This document shows positions 16,098 through 23,301 of a DNA stretch of 35,344 nt, one piece after another (position 1 is the first letter of the stretch; the number at the start of each line of letters is the position of its first letter). Below the pieces are notes generated by a model, which saw only the letters and a program-made list of their open reading frames with translations, was not told the DNA's origin and did no database searches. Location of the stretch: IMG/VR virus record IMGVR_UViG_3300043772_003410, positions 1-35,344 of that record. The stretch is one strand, 5' to 3'. This stretch comes from a virus. The position numbers and the translations under genes were made by a program.

Positions 16098-16130
16098 TTG
16101 ACAAATTGTTTTTATAAGTTAGTATATATA
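16098..16130 (+). promoter_or_regulatory. Sigma70-like promoter before RibB
   Basis: TTGACA at 16098-16103, then TTAGTATATATA beginning 21 bases after the first T, the same spacing as upstream of gp55. A 25-base leader with AGGA (16147-16150) leads to the ATG at 16157, so this one is not leaderless. Confidence 0.6.
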
Positions 16131-16156
16131 TTGATAGCTCGTTTTTAGGAAAAAAT

Positions 16157-16765
16157 ATGAAAAATATAAATAAAATTTTAAATGATGTTAAACGTGGAAA
16201 GCCAGTCATCATCATCGATGATAGCAATAGAGAAGATGAAGCAGATATAGTTATTGCAGCAGAAGCTGTAAATGAATATAATCTTGTTTTTTCTATGCGT
16301 CATGCAAAAGGTTTAATGTGTATCCCATGCACACAAGAAAAATTAAATCAGTTTAATATAAAAATGATGAATTCAAATGGTTTGGATGATTTGGGTACGC
16401 CATTTGCAACATCTATTGATGCAGTTGAAGGCACAACTACTGGAATGTCTGTCCACGATAGGCTAAAAACAATTAAAATTTTTGTAGATGAAAATTCTAA
16501 ACCAGGGCAACTAGCACAACCCGGGCATCTATTTCCATTATGTGGAAAGCCAAATCTCTTAAAAGATAGAAGAGGGCATACAGAATCATCTTTAGAATTA
16601 GTAAAGTTGGCTGGGTTTAAACCAATTTCAATTATAATTGAAATTATGAATGACGACGGAACCATGACAAAAGGCAATCAAATATACACTTTTGCCAAAA
16701 TATATGACTTAAAAATTATTACTGTGGATGAAATATATAATGCCGTTTATAACAAGAGCTTATAA
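16157..16765 (+). CDS. ribB: 3,4-dihydroxy-2-butanone 4-phosphate synthase (RibB)
   Basis: Converts D-ribulose 5-phosphate to L-3,4-dihydroxy-2-butanone 4-phosphate plus formate, normally the first branch of riboflavin synthesis. The 202-aa protein is near full length (E. coli RibB 217 aa) and keeps the signature motifs: DDSNREDEADIVIAAE (acidic metal/substrate loop, residues 21-36), FATSIDA and TTGMSVHDR, PGHLFPL, RRGHTESSLEL, and a IIEIMNDDGTM strand. No GTP cyclohydrolase II domain is attached. It has its own promoter and heads a set with an APH-type kinase, a HAD phosphatase and a transaldolase-family aldolase. This fits a dedicated sugar-phosphate use better than flavin supply, since no other rib genes are present. 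Confidence 0.95.
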   Translation: MKNINKILNDVKRGKPVIIIDDSNREDEADIVIAAEAVNEYNLVFSMRHAKGLMCIPCTQEKLNQFNIKMMNSNGLDDLGTPFATSIDAVEGTTTGMSVHDRLKTIKIFVDENSKPGQLAQPGHLFPLCGKPNLLKDRRGHTESSLELVKLAGFKPISIIIEIMNDDGTMTKGNQIYTFAKIYDLKIITVDEIYNAVYNKSL

Positions 16766-17699
16766 CAGAATAAACTATAATAAAAATAATCTTTCAATAA
16801 TAAAAATAAGTGAAACTGAAAGATTACTTGATGAAATAAATTATTATAAAAACATACCAGAAGATTTAAAATATTTTTTTCCTAATTTTTATTCTTCAAA
16901 AGAAGAAAAACCATACAGTTTAGAACTGGAATATTATAGCTATAAAAATATAGCTCACTATTTTATACAAGAGTCTTTTGGGTTGGTATTTTGGGAATCT
17001 GTTTTAAAAATTTTATTTGATATTATTAGTAGATTTGAAAATCATGTTTTGGATTTACCTAATGAAGAATCTAAAAAATATGCAAACATGATGTTAATAA
17101 ATAAAACAGAAAATGAATATTTTAATTTAAAAAATAAATTTTTATATTTTTCCAATCTTTGCTCTAAAAAATCTTTTAAATTAAACAATAAAATATATTT
17201 AAATTTTGAAGAAATATGGCCAGAAGTTAAAAAAAATTTAAATAATATAATAGAAAAAAATAATAAATTTTCTTTTATTCATGGCGATTTTTGTTTTTCA
17301 AATATTTTATTGGGTTACCACCCATCATTACCAGATAAAACTGTCAAATTGATAGATCCCAGGGGATCATTTGGTTTAAATGGCTGTTATGGGTTAAGTA
17401 TATATGATTATTCAAAACTTTTGCATTCTATTGATGGTGGTTATGAATCATTTATATATGATGAGTTTAAATTAATAGAAGACTCAGAAAATGATTACAG
17501 GCTCACATATAATATGACACAAAATAAAGATATAGCTTTATCTGTTTTTAAATCTATGACAGATAAAGAAAAATATAAAATATACAGTTTAATTCAAGGT
17601 TTAATTTTTGTTGGAATGTGCGCAAGACATTACGATGATTTAAACAGACAAAAAGCAATGTATTTGACTGGTGTAAAATACTTAAATGAAAGTCTATAA
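16728..17699 (+). CDS. APH/choline-kinase-like phosphotransferase
   Basis: 323-aa small-molecule kinase of the aminoglycoside-phosphotransferase fold. The catalytic loop is FIHGDFCFSNIL (HGD at 185-187, N192) and the metal-binding motif is VKLIDPRGSFG (D210-P211-R212-G213), a DPRG form typical of family members in capsule loci. The N-lobe is divergent; E67-L-E may be the hinge. It begins inside the ribB end (38-base overlap); the ATG at 16740 is an alternative start. Likely substrate is a sugar or sugar alcohol, inferred from neighbours RibB and the HAD phosphatase. Confidence 0.85.
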   Translation: MKYIMPFITRAYNRINYNKNNLSIIKISETERLLDEINYYKNIPEDLKYFFPNFYSSKEEKPYSLELEYYSYKNIAHYFIQESFGLVFWESVLKILFDIISRFENHVLDLPNEESKKYANMMLINKTENEYFNLKNKFLYFSNLCSKKSFKLNNKIYLNFEEIWPEVKKNLNNIIEKNNKFSFIHGDFCFSNILLGYHPSLPDKTVKLIDPRGSFGLNGCYGLSIYDYSKLLHSIDGGYESFIYDEFKLIEDSENDYRLTYNMTQNKDIALSVFKSMTDKEKYKIYSLIQGLIFVGMCARHYDDLNRQKAMYLTGVKYLNESL

Positions 17700-17705
17700 A
17701 AAATT

Positions 17706-18077
17706 ATGTTAAAAATTTGCGTTGACATGGACGGAACAATTTGTAAAAATAAAAATAAGGATCAAGATTATTATGATGTTGAACCAACAGAAAATTGTGT
17801 AAAAATTTTACAAAATTTAAAATCAAAAGGTTATTATATTGTGATCCATACCGCCAGAGGAATGAGAACTTTTAATAATAACCACGGTAGAGTTATAGCA
17901 GAACATTCTAAAAAATTAACAGAGTGGTTAAAAAAATGGGAAATTCCATTTGATGAATTATTGTTTGGAAAACCACACGTGGATTATTTTATAGACGACA
18001 AAGGATACAGATTCGATAATTGGGATAACGTTTACAATTTTTTAACAGAAAAAGAAAAGGAACAAAAAAATGTTTAA
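17706..18077 (+). CDS. HAD-superfamily phosphatase (capsule-type)
   Basis: 123-aa minimal HAD hydrolase without a cap domain. It contains motif I CVDMDGTIC (nucleophile D7, acid/base D9), motif II VIHTARGM (T49), motif III K89 in GKPHVDYF, and motif IV FIDDKG (D97/D98). The sequence type matches small HADs in bacterial capsule and LPS loci that dephosphorylate sugar phosphates. It starts 7 bases after the kinase stop and overlaps the aldolase start by 8 bases, so kinase, phosphatase and aldolase are one unit. Confidence 0.88.
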   Translation: MLKICVDMDGTICKNKNKDQDYYDVEPTENCVKILQNLKSKGYYIVIHTARGMRTFNNNHGRVIAEHSKKLTEWLKKWEIPFDELLFGKPHVDYFIDDKGYRFDNWDNVYNFLTEKEKEQKNV

Positions 18078-18882
18078 TTACTTTATAGATACAGCTGATT
18101 GCAAATATATCACTTCTTTGTGGGAAAAAATAAAAAAGAATTCATCACAAAAAGCTATGTTGGGGGTGACTACAAATCCAAATGCTTTTTTTAAAACTGG
18201 TGACTTGTCACTTAAACAATGGGTAGAAAAATCAAAAGAGTTATCTAATATTATCTGCGAGATTAGAGAAGATTATGAAGGAGAATTGCATATTCAATTT
18301 CCCAACTCAAATATAGATGAAAAATATTTTAAAAAATTTATAGATATTCTCCCAGAATTTTCAAATAACAATAAAGTAAAGCTATGTATTAAGATTCCAC
18401 CATTTCAAAATGCTTTGAATGTGGCAGAAAAATATAAAAAAAATTATAATTTAAATGTTACTGGAACCGCAGATGCATCGACAGCCTTGATGGCATTATC
18501 ATATGGTATAAAATACCTTTCTATTATTCCTGGAAGAATGGAAGAACAGGGATTAAACGCAAAATCTCATGTTGCTTTTATTCAAAAAAGAAAAAATAAA
18601 GAAAATTACATTATAACAGGAAGCATGAGAACACTAGAAGGATTAAAGTGGTGTGTAGAATATGGAACAATCCCCACCGTTGGAACAAAAGTATGGGATC
18701 AGATTACAAAAAATAATATAGAAGATGTTTTTAATTATAAGGATACTCCAGAAAATAGAATATCCATTGAAACAAAATTTGGACCATTCACAAGTATTGT
18801 AAATAATGATTTATCAAATTCATTTTTTAATGAAATGGATTCAAAAGGAAATAATTGTTTTAATGATTTAATAAATTATTAA
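18070..18882 (+). CDS. Transaldolase / fructose-6-phosphate aldolase family protein
   Basis: 270-aa TIM-barrel Schiff-base aldolase of the transaldolase/TalC-FSA group. Opening YFIDTADCKYI, then GVTTNPNAFF at 32-41, then LCIKIPPF with the probable Schiff-base lysine K108, NVTGTADASTALMALSYG, and LSIIPGRMEEQGLNA correspond in order to family motifs (IDTA, GVTTNP, VKIP, NVT, VGR). Longer than the minimal FSA/TalC (about 220 aa), with extra residues around 45-75 and a 30-residue C-terminal extension. Cyanophage TalC is the known phage relative, but here the gene sits with RibB, kinase and HAD in a glycan island. It could join a 3-carbon ketose unit to an aldehyde, making the sugar skeleton. Substrate unknown. 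Confidence 0.88.
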   Translation: MFNYFIDTADCKYITSLWEKIKKNSSQKAMLGVTTNPNAFFKTGDLSLKQWVEKSKELSNIICEIREDYEGELHIQFPNSNIDEKYFKKFIDILPEFSNNNKVKLCIKIPPFQNALNVAEKYKKNYNLNVTGTADASTALMALSYGIKYLSIIPGRMEEQGLNAKSHVAFIQKRKNKENYIITGSMRTLEGLKWCVEYGTIPTVGTKVWDQITKNNIEDVFNYKDTPENRISIETKFGPFTSIVNNDLSNSFFNEMDSKGNNCFNDLINY

Positions 18883-18918
18883 TATATAAAAAATTATTTA
18901 AAATTTTTAAAAAATAAC

Positions 18919-19020
18919 ATGAGATGTTTAGTAACTGGTGGAGCAGGATTTACTCTAGAAAATATTGATAAAATCAAAAAGCATCTTGTCTGGAATTCAA
19001 CTGCAAATTTGCAAGAATAG
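18919..19020 (+). pseudogene. Remnant of an NAD-dependent sugar epimerase/dehydratase
   Basis: A 33-codon reading frame beginning MRCLVTGGAGF, the diagnostic N-terminus (first strand and GxxGxxG loop) of SDR-type nucleotide-sugar epimerases/dehydratases, which should continue to about 310-350 residues. After residue 11 the sequence jumps to TLENIDKIKKHL and stops at TAG, so the body of the gene is missing. This looks like an internal deletion leaving both ends. It lies in the 196-base gap between the aldolase gene and gp55, which otherwise holds only A/T-rich sequence and the gp55 promoter. Confidence 0.6.
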
Positions 19021-19044
19021 ATTGCAGCAAATACGTGCAATTAA

Positions 19045-19075
19045 TTGACTTTTTTATAATTTATGTTAGTATAAT
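19045..19075 (+). promoter_or_regulatory. Sigma70-like promoter before gp55
   Basis: TTGACT at 19045-19050 with TTAGTATAAT starting 21 bases after the first T (TATAAT at 19070-19075). The GTG start of gp55 is 34 bases from the first T, the same distance as at the island promoter, so +1 falls on or next to the start codon. Confidence 0.6.
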
Positions 19076-19078
19076 ACC

Positions 19079-19654
19079 GTGGAAAAGAAAAAAAGAAAAA
19101 AGTCAAAACCATCTGATGCTGATTATGTAGATAACCAGCAGTTATACAGCTCTTTGGTTGACTATAAAAAAAAGTGTAAAGAAGCAGAATCTAATGGTAA
19201 AAAAAAGCCAAAACTTCCAGACTATATTGGTGAGTGTATATTAAAAATAGCCACCAGACTTTCATATAGGCCAAATTTTGCAAACTACCCATATAGAGAA
19301 GAAATGGTTTCTGATGGTGTATTAAACTGCATAACCTACATAGACAATTTTGATCCTAAACTTTCAACCAGCCCATTTGGGTATCTTACCCAAATATGCT
19401 GGTTTTCTTTTGTTCGTATAATAAACAAAGAAAAGAAAGAAAAGTATACTCAATACAAGTTTGCAGAACAACAAAACAACAAAGATTTTCAAAATTGGTT
19501 TAATGAAGTTTATGCGGGTGTTGATGTTGGAAGAAAAGACTTTTTTGGTTTAACCGATTCTGATATGGAAAGATTTGATCAGTTGTGCACCCCCAAAAAG
19601 ACAAAAAGAAAAAAGTCTAAACTAAACAATAAAAAAAATTCATTGGATATTTGA
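19079..19654 (+). CDS. 55: Late-transcription sigma factor gp55
   Basis: gp55 replaces host sigma70 on RNA polymerase to read TATAAATA late promoters, coupled to the gp45 clamp. The 191-aa product (T4: 185 aa) has a Lys-rich start, then YVDNQQLYSSLVDYKKK, IGECILKIATRLSYRPNFANY, REEMVSDGVLNCITYIDNFD and SPFGYLTQICWFSFVRIINKEKKEK. These line up in order with the YVNNKELLQ, IAEGLSKRFNFSGY, EMIADGIEA and [21 protein letters not shown] segments of T4 gp55. It starts with GTG and has no Shine-Dalgarno sequence; no in-frame ATG exists before about residue 80. It ends by overlapping gp47. Confidence 0.93.
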   Translation: MEKKKRKKSKPSDADYVDNQQLYSSLVDYKKKCKEAESNGKKKPKLPDYIGECILKIATRLSYRPNFANYPYREEMVSDGVLNCITYIDNFDPKLSTSPFGYLTQICWFSFVRIINKEKKEKYTQYKFAEQQNNKDFQNWFNEVYAGVDVGRKDFFGLTDSDMERFDQLCTPKKTKRKKSKLNNKKNSLDI

Positions 19655-20700
19655 TGAAATCTGTTATTCTTAACGACACCCATTTTGGGTACAAAGGCGA
19701 TTCTCCAATTGTATTGGAATATTTTTTAAAATTTTTTGAAACAGAATTGTTTCCGTACATTAAAGAAAATAATATAAAAACTATATTCCATTTAGGAGAT
19801 GTTTTTGATCGTAGAAAATATATAAATTTTAAAACACTAAATCAAGTTCGTTTAAGATTTTTTGAACCGTTAAAAAAAATGAACGTAAAGTGTATAGCCA
19901 TATGTGGAAATCACGATACTTATTACAGAAATAACAATAATATAAATTCTTTAATAGAATTGGTTTCGTGTTATCCAAACTGGGAAATATACTCCGAACC
20001 AACTGAAATAAATCTTTCTCATGGCTGTGTAGCATTGATGCCCTGGATAAATCCGGAAAATGAACAAACTGCTTATGACTTTATTTCAAATACAACTTGC
20101 TCTTTGCTTTTTGGGCATTTGGAGTTGCATGGATTTCAAAGCATGAGAGGAGTATTCGTAGAACAAGGATATGACTCAAAATATTTTGATAAATTTGAAT
20201 ATGTTCTTAGTGGCCATTATCACATTAAGTCTAGCCGTGATAATATCCATTATCTTGGAACTCAATACCAGATGGCTTTTTCGGACGTTTGGGAACCAAA
20301 GGGATTCCATGTATTTGACTTCAAAGATCGTACACTATCGTTTATTGAAAATCCAAAAAAGCTTTTCTACACGTTTGATTATAATGAGGACGTTCAGGAA
20401 AAGATCGATTATTCGGTATTCAAAGATTGTTATGTCAAAATATTTATTAAAAAGCGGACTAAGGCTCCAGCTTTTGAAAAATACGTTGACAAATTCTATG
20501 AAGCGGGTGTGGCAGAACTGGCAATAACAGAAGAAGTATCTACAAATCCAGAATTGGTTGCGGTGGATATTCACAAAGATACTTTACAATTATTGCATGA
20601 AGAGCTTGGCACAATAGAAGACAATTCTATTGATAAAAAAACACTTGCCAAGATAATAGATGAAGCATATAATTCTGCATTATCAAAGGATGAAGAGTGA
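19654..20700 (+). CDS. 47: Recombination endonuclease subunit gp47 (Mre11-like)
   Basis: Mre11-type nuclease that with gp46 resects double-strand ends to start recombination-dependent replication. I chose the ATG at 19654 (348 aa), which shares one base with the gp55 stop; a TTG two codons' worth earlier is unlikely. Metallophosphatase motifs are in order: ILNDTHFG (D8, H10), HLGDVFDRR (D49), CGNHDTYY (N86, H87, D88), FGHLELHG and SGHYH. Length matches T4 gp47 (339 aa). The end overlaps gp46 (GTGA). Confidence 0.96.
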   Translation: MKSVILNDTHFGYKGDSPIVLEYFLKFFETELFPYIKENNIKTIFHLGDVFDRRKYINFKTLNQVRLRFFEPLKKMNVKCIAICGNHDTYYRNNNNINSLIELVSCYPNWEIYSEPTEINLSHGCVALMPWINPENEQTAYDFISNTTCSLLFGHLELHGFQSMRGVFVEQGYDSKYFDKFEYVLSGHYHIKSSRDNIHYLGTQYQMAFSDVWEPKGFHVFDFKDRTLSFIENPKKLFYTFDYNEDVQEKIDYSVFKDCYVKIFIKKRTKAPAFEKYVDKFYEAGVAELAITEEVSTNPELVAVDIHKDTLQLLHEELGTIEDNSIDKKTLAKIIDEAYNSALSKDEE

Positions 20701-22418
20701 TTGAGTTTTTAAAAGTAAGATTTAAAAATTTTGGATCATTTGGTACCAATTTTTCTGAAATAAATTTAAATACCAAAAAGACAACATTAGTTACTGGAAC
20801 AAATGGACACGGCAAATCATTTGCTCTTTTAGACTCTTTGTGTTTTGGTTTATTTGGAAAACCTTTTAGACCAATAAATATACCTCAACTAGTAAATAGC
20901 GTAAATGGAAGAAACTGTGTTGTTGAGATTGAATTTAAAAAATCTAACAGCAGTTATCTCATAAGAAGAGGTCTTTCTCCAAAAATATTTGAAATTTTTA
21001 AAGACGGAGAATTGATAGATCAGAATGCAAAGTCAAAAGACTATCAAGAAATGTTTGAAGAACATATTCTTGGCTTTGATTACTCCGCTTTTAAACAAGT
21101 TGTTATTCTTGGAAAATCAAACTTTGTTCCATTTATGCAACTTACACCAGTTGAACGAAGAAAAATTATTGAGGGTTTGTTGGACCTTGATATCCTAGCT
21201 GATATGAATCAGTATGTTAAAGGACAGCTTGGTTCGTTAAAGGTAAGTATAGCCGAGAATGAGTCTCTGCTCAAGATCTCCCACGAAAAGATCAAGGCTC
21301 AGAAACAATTTATCGATCAGGTAAAGACGCACAATGCGGATGATATAAAATTAATTGATGAAAAAATACAATCATTTGAAGAAAACATAAAACTTAGCAA
21401 ATCTGAAAGAAATGAGTTTGCAAAACAACTTGAAAAACTTTTAGGGGAGCAAGCAAAGTATCAAAAGACAGCGCAGTCTTTAAAAGATGTTCCTTTAATG
21501 CTAGCAAAGACAGAAGCATTAGAAACCACTCTAAAAGAAGAAATAGAATCTTTGAATACAGCCGCAATCTGTAAGTGCTGTGGTCAAGAGCTTCCATTAA
21601 AACAAAAGCAAAAGCATATCCAGGATAAAGAGACCAAACTTGTGGAATGCCAAAAGGCAATAAAAATTGCGCAAGACAAAAACCAAAAACTCCTTGACGC
21701 ACAAAGCCAATACAATTCCTATAAAGAAGAAATCGACACGATGAATAACGATATCCTGGGAATAAATTATAGAATTGGAAATGGTGAAGAGAACGTAAAG
21801 CGACTGCAAAAGGAAAAGAAGGATAAGCAAGCATCCAACAATATCTCTTCCTTGGAAGAAAGTCTACACAAATCTGAATCTGAAAAACAAGAACTGGCTA
21901 ATACTCTACAGACCCTGATCAATGAACAAATTCACTACGATGTTGTATACGATATTCTCAAGGATGGCGGTCTTAAGAGCCGCATCATCAAGCATTATGT
22001 TCCCATCATCAATGGACTCGTCAACAAGTTCCTCGGAAAGCTTAATCTCTATGTTGACTTCAACATCGATGAGGAGTTCAAGGAAACAATCAAATCACGA
22101 TACCGAGACGCATTCTCATATTCCTCTTTCTCTGAGGGAGAGAAGCAGCGTATCGATCTGGCCATACTGATGACTTGGCGTGAAGTTGCCAAGATGAAAA
22201 ACAGTTTAAACTGCAATCTTTTGATTTTTGATGAGATCTTGGATTCGTCGTTAGACGCAACAGGAACAGAGTCTTTCCTAAAGCTTCTCAATAAAATGAA
22301 AAACAAGTGTTCTATATTCATCATAAGCCACAAAGCAGATCAATTGGCAGATAAATTTGACCAGTCCTTGCAATTTGAAAAGAAAAATAATTTTTCTAAA
22401 GTAAAATCTTTTGGCTAA
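20697..22418 (+). CDS. 46: Recombination endonuclease subunit gp46 (Rad50-like ATPase)
   Basis: SMC-like ATPase partner of gp47. The 573-aa protein has Walker A GTNGHGKS at 34-41, long coiled-coil arms (about 180-285 and 300-410), a zinc hook ICKCCGQELP at 291-300 (C292-x-x-C295), the ABC signature SFSEGEKQR at 477-485 and Walker B LLIFDE at 508-513. It starts with GTG overlapping the gp47 stop. Length matches T4 gp46 (560 aa). All motifs look intact. Confidence 0.97.
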   Translation: MIEFLKVRFKNFGSFGTNFSEINLNTKKTTLVTGTNGHGKSFALLDSLCFGLFGKPFRPINIPQLVNSVNGRNCVVEIEFKKSNSSYLIRRGLSPKIFEIFKDGELIDQNAKSKDYQEMFEEHILGFDYSAFKQVVILGKSNFVPFMQLTPVERRKIIEGLLDLDILADMNQYVKGQLGSLKVSIAENESLLKISHEKIKAQKQFIDQVKTHNADDIKLIDEKIQSFEENIKLSKSERNEFAKQLEKLLGEQAKYQKTAQSLKDVPLMLAKTEALETTLKEEIESLNTAAICKCCGQELPLKQKQKHIQDKETKLVECQKAIKIAQDKNQKLLDAQSQYNSYKEEIDTMNNDILGINYRIGNGEENVKRLQKEKKDKQASNNISSLEESLHKSESEKQELANTLQTLINEQIHYDVVYDILKDGGLKSRIIKHYVPIINGLVNKFLGKLNLYVDFNIDEEFKETIKSRYRDAFSYSSFSEGEKQRIDLAILMTWREVAKMKNSLNCNLLIFDEILDSSLDATGTESFLKLLNKMKNKCSIFIISHKADQLADKFDQSLQFEKKNNFSKVKSFG

Positions 22419-22424
22419 ATATAT

Positions 22425-22452
22425 TTGTATTAAAAGATATCGGAGTTATAAT
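22425..22452 (+). promoter_or_regulatory. Candidate promoter before the 50-aa gene and gp45
   Basis: TTGTAT at 22425-22430, 16-base spacer, perfect TATAAT at 22447-22452. The ATG at 22460 is 35 bases from the first T, the same near-leaderless geometry as at 8075 and 19079. The -35 box is weak. A GCTAAATA late-like box at 22414-22421 is a poorer alternative. Confidence 0.45.
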
Positions 22453-22459
22453 AAAACCT

Positions 22460-22612
22460 ATGAATGAAGAGAGTTTTGAAAAGTTTACAAATCGCCGCAA
22501 GAATAAGCCTTCTGCATTCAGCAAGAAGCAACAGGCTAGAAATAAGCGTGGAAACAGACACGAACAAAAGCAAAAGCTGAACGATTCTATCTACCGTAAA
22601 GATTACGACTAA
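22460..22612 (+). CDS. Small basic protein, 50 aa, unknown
   Basis: Reading frame of 50 codons from the ATG at 22460 to TAA at 22612, between gp46 and gp45. Highly basic and hydrophilic (NRRKNKP, SKKQQARNKRGNRHEQKQK) with a short acidic start and a YRKDYD end; no hydrophobic core, so probably disordered and nucleic-acid binding. T4 also carries small genes (45.1, 45.2) between 46 and 45, but I see no clear similarity. Codon use (CGC, AAG, CTG) is like the replication genes. A promoter with TATAAT stands directly before it. Confidence 0.65.
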   Translation: MNEESFEKFTNRRKNKPSAFSKKQQARNKRGNRHEQKQKLNDSIYRKDYD

Positions 22613-22628
22613 TTTAGGAAATTTTTAT

Positions 22629-23297
22629 ATGACAACTGTGACTAAAATGCGTCTTTCTAAAGAAACATATACTATTTTAAAAAACTTTGCAGCAATAAAT
22701 TCAAACCTGCATATTAAACCGGGAAACGTCTTAAAGACAAAATCACCCAACAGCAATATGCTTGTTCAGGCAAAGGTTGTTGATGACTTTGATGCAGACG
22801 TATACATTTGGGATTTGAATCAATTTCTTGGAATTGTGAGCATGTTTACAAATCCAGATCTTGAATTCAACGATACTTACGTATCCATAAGTAATGGAAG
22901 ATCTAGTGTAAAATATTACTATGCTGAACCAAACATTCTTGACGTGCCCAAGCGGGACATCAAGATGCCAGCAACCACAATTAAATTTGATCTAGATGAA
23001 AAAGATCTAAATGAGTTGATTCGGGCAGCAAACATTCTTCAGGTCAGTGATTTGAAGATACTTGCATCTGATGGCAAGATTAAAATTATGGTATACGACA
23101 ATGCACAGAACACTGCAAACAACTGTGAGATTACTGTGGATGAACACTATTCTGGAGATGATTACGAGGGACGGATTTCTGTGTCAGAACTAAAATTTGT
23201 TCCGGGTTCATATACAGTAGAACTTACAGATACAATAATCGGAAGATTTAATCACAAGTCTTTGAATTTGAGCTATACTATTGCCATCGAAAGGTAA
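22629..23297 (+). CDS. 45: Sliding clamp gp45
   Basis: Trimeric processivity clamp for DNA polymerase gp43 and activator of late transcription through gp55/gp33. The 222-aa protein (T4: 228 aa) opens with MRLSKETYTILKNFAAINSNL, then VYIWDLNQFLGIVSM and a C-terminal FVPGSYTVEL; these correspond to LSKDTTALLKNFATINSGI, AIYDLNGFLGILSL and MQPGNYKLLL in T4 gp45. Good ribosome site (TTTAGGAAATTTTTATATG). Followed by the clamp-loader genes. Confidence 0.96.
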   Translation: MTTVTKMRLSKETYTILKNFAAINSNLHIKPGNVLKTKSPNSNMLVQAKVVDDFDADVYIWDLNQFLGIVSMFTNPDLEFNDTYVSISNGRSSVKYYYAEPNILDVPKRDIKMPATTIKFDLDEKDLNELIRAANILQVSDLKILASDGKIKIMVYDNAQNTANNCEITVDEHYSGDDYEGRISVSELKFVPGSYTVELTDTIIGRFNHKSLNLSYTIAIER

Positions 23298-23301
23298 TAC
23301 A

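Noticed and set aside
16157-16765. Riboflavin biosynthesis as the purpose of ribB
   Set aside because: No ribA, ribD, ribE or ribH is in the window and its neighbours are sugar-modifying enzymes; kept only as an alternative.
8075-18882. DNA-base glycosylation system (hydroxymethylcytosine type)
   Set aside because: No dCMP hydroxymethylase, TET/JBP-like or T4 alpha/beta-glucosyltransferase homologue is visible; the enzymes are of polysaccharide type.
21394-21834. Minus-strand ORFs inside gp46
   Set aside because: Opposite the intact coiled-coil and zinc-hook region of gp46.
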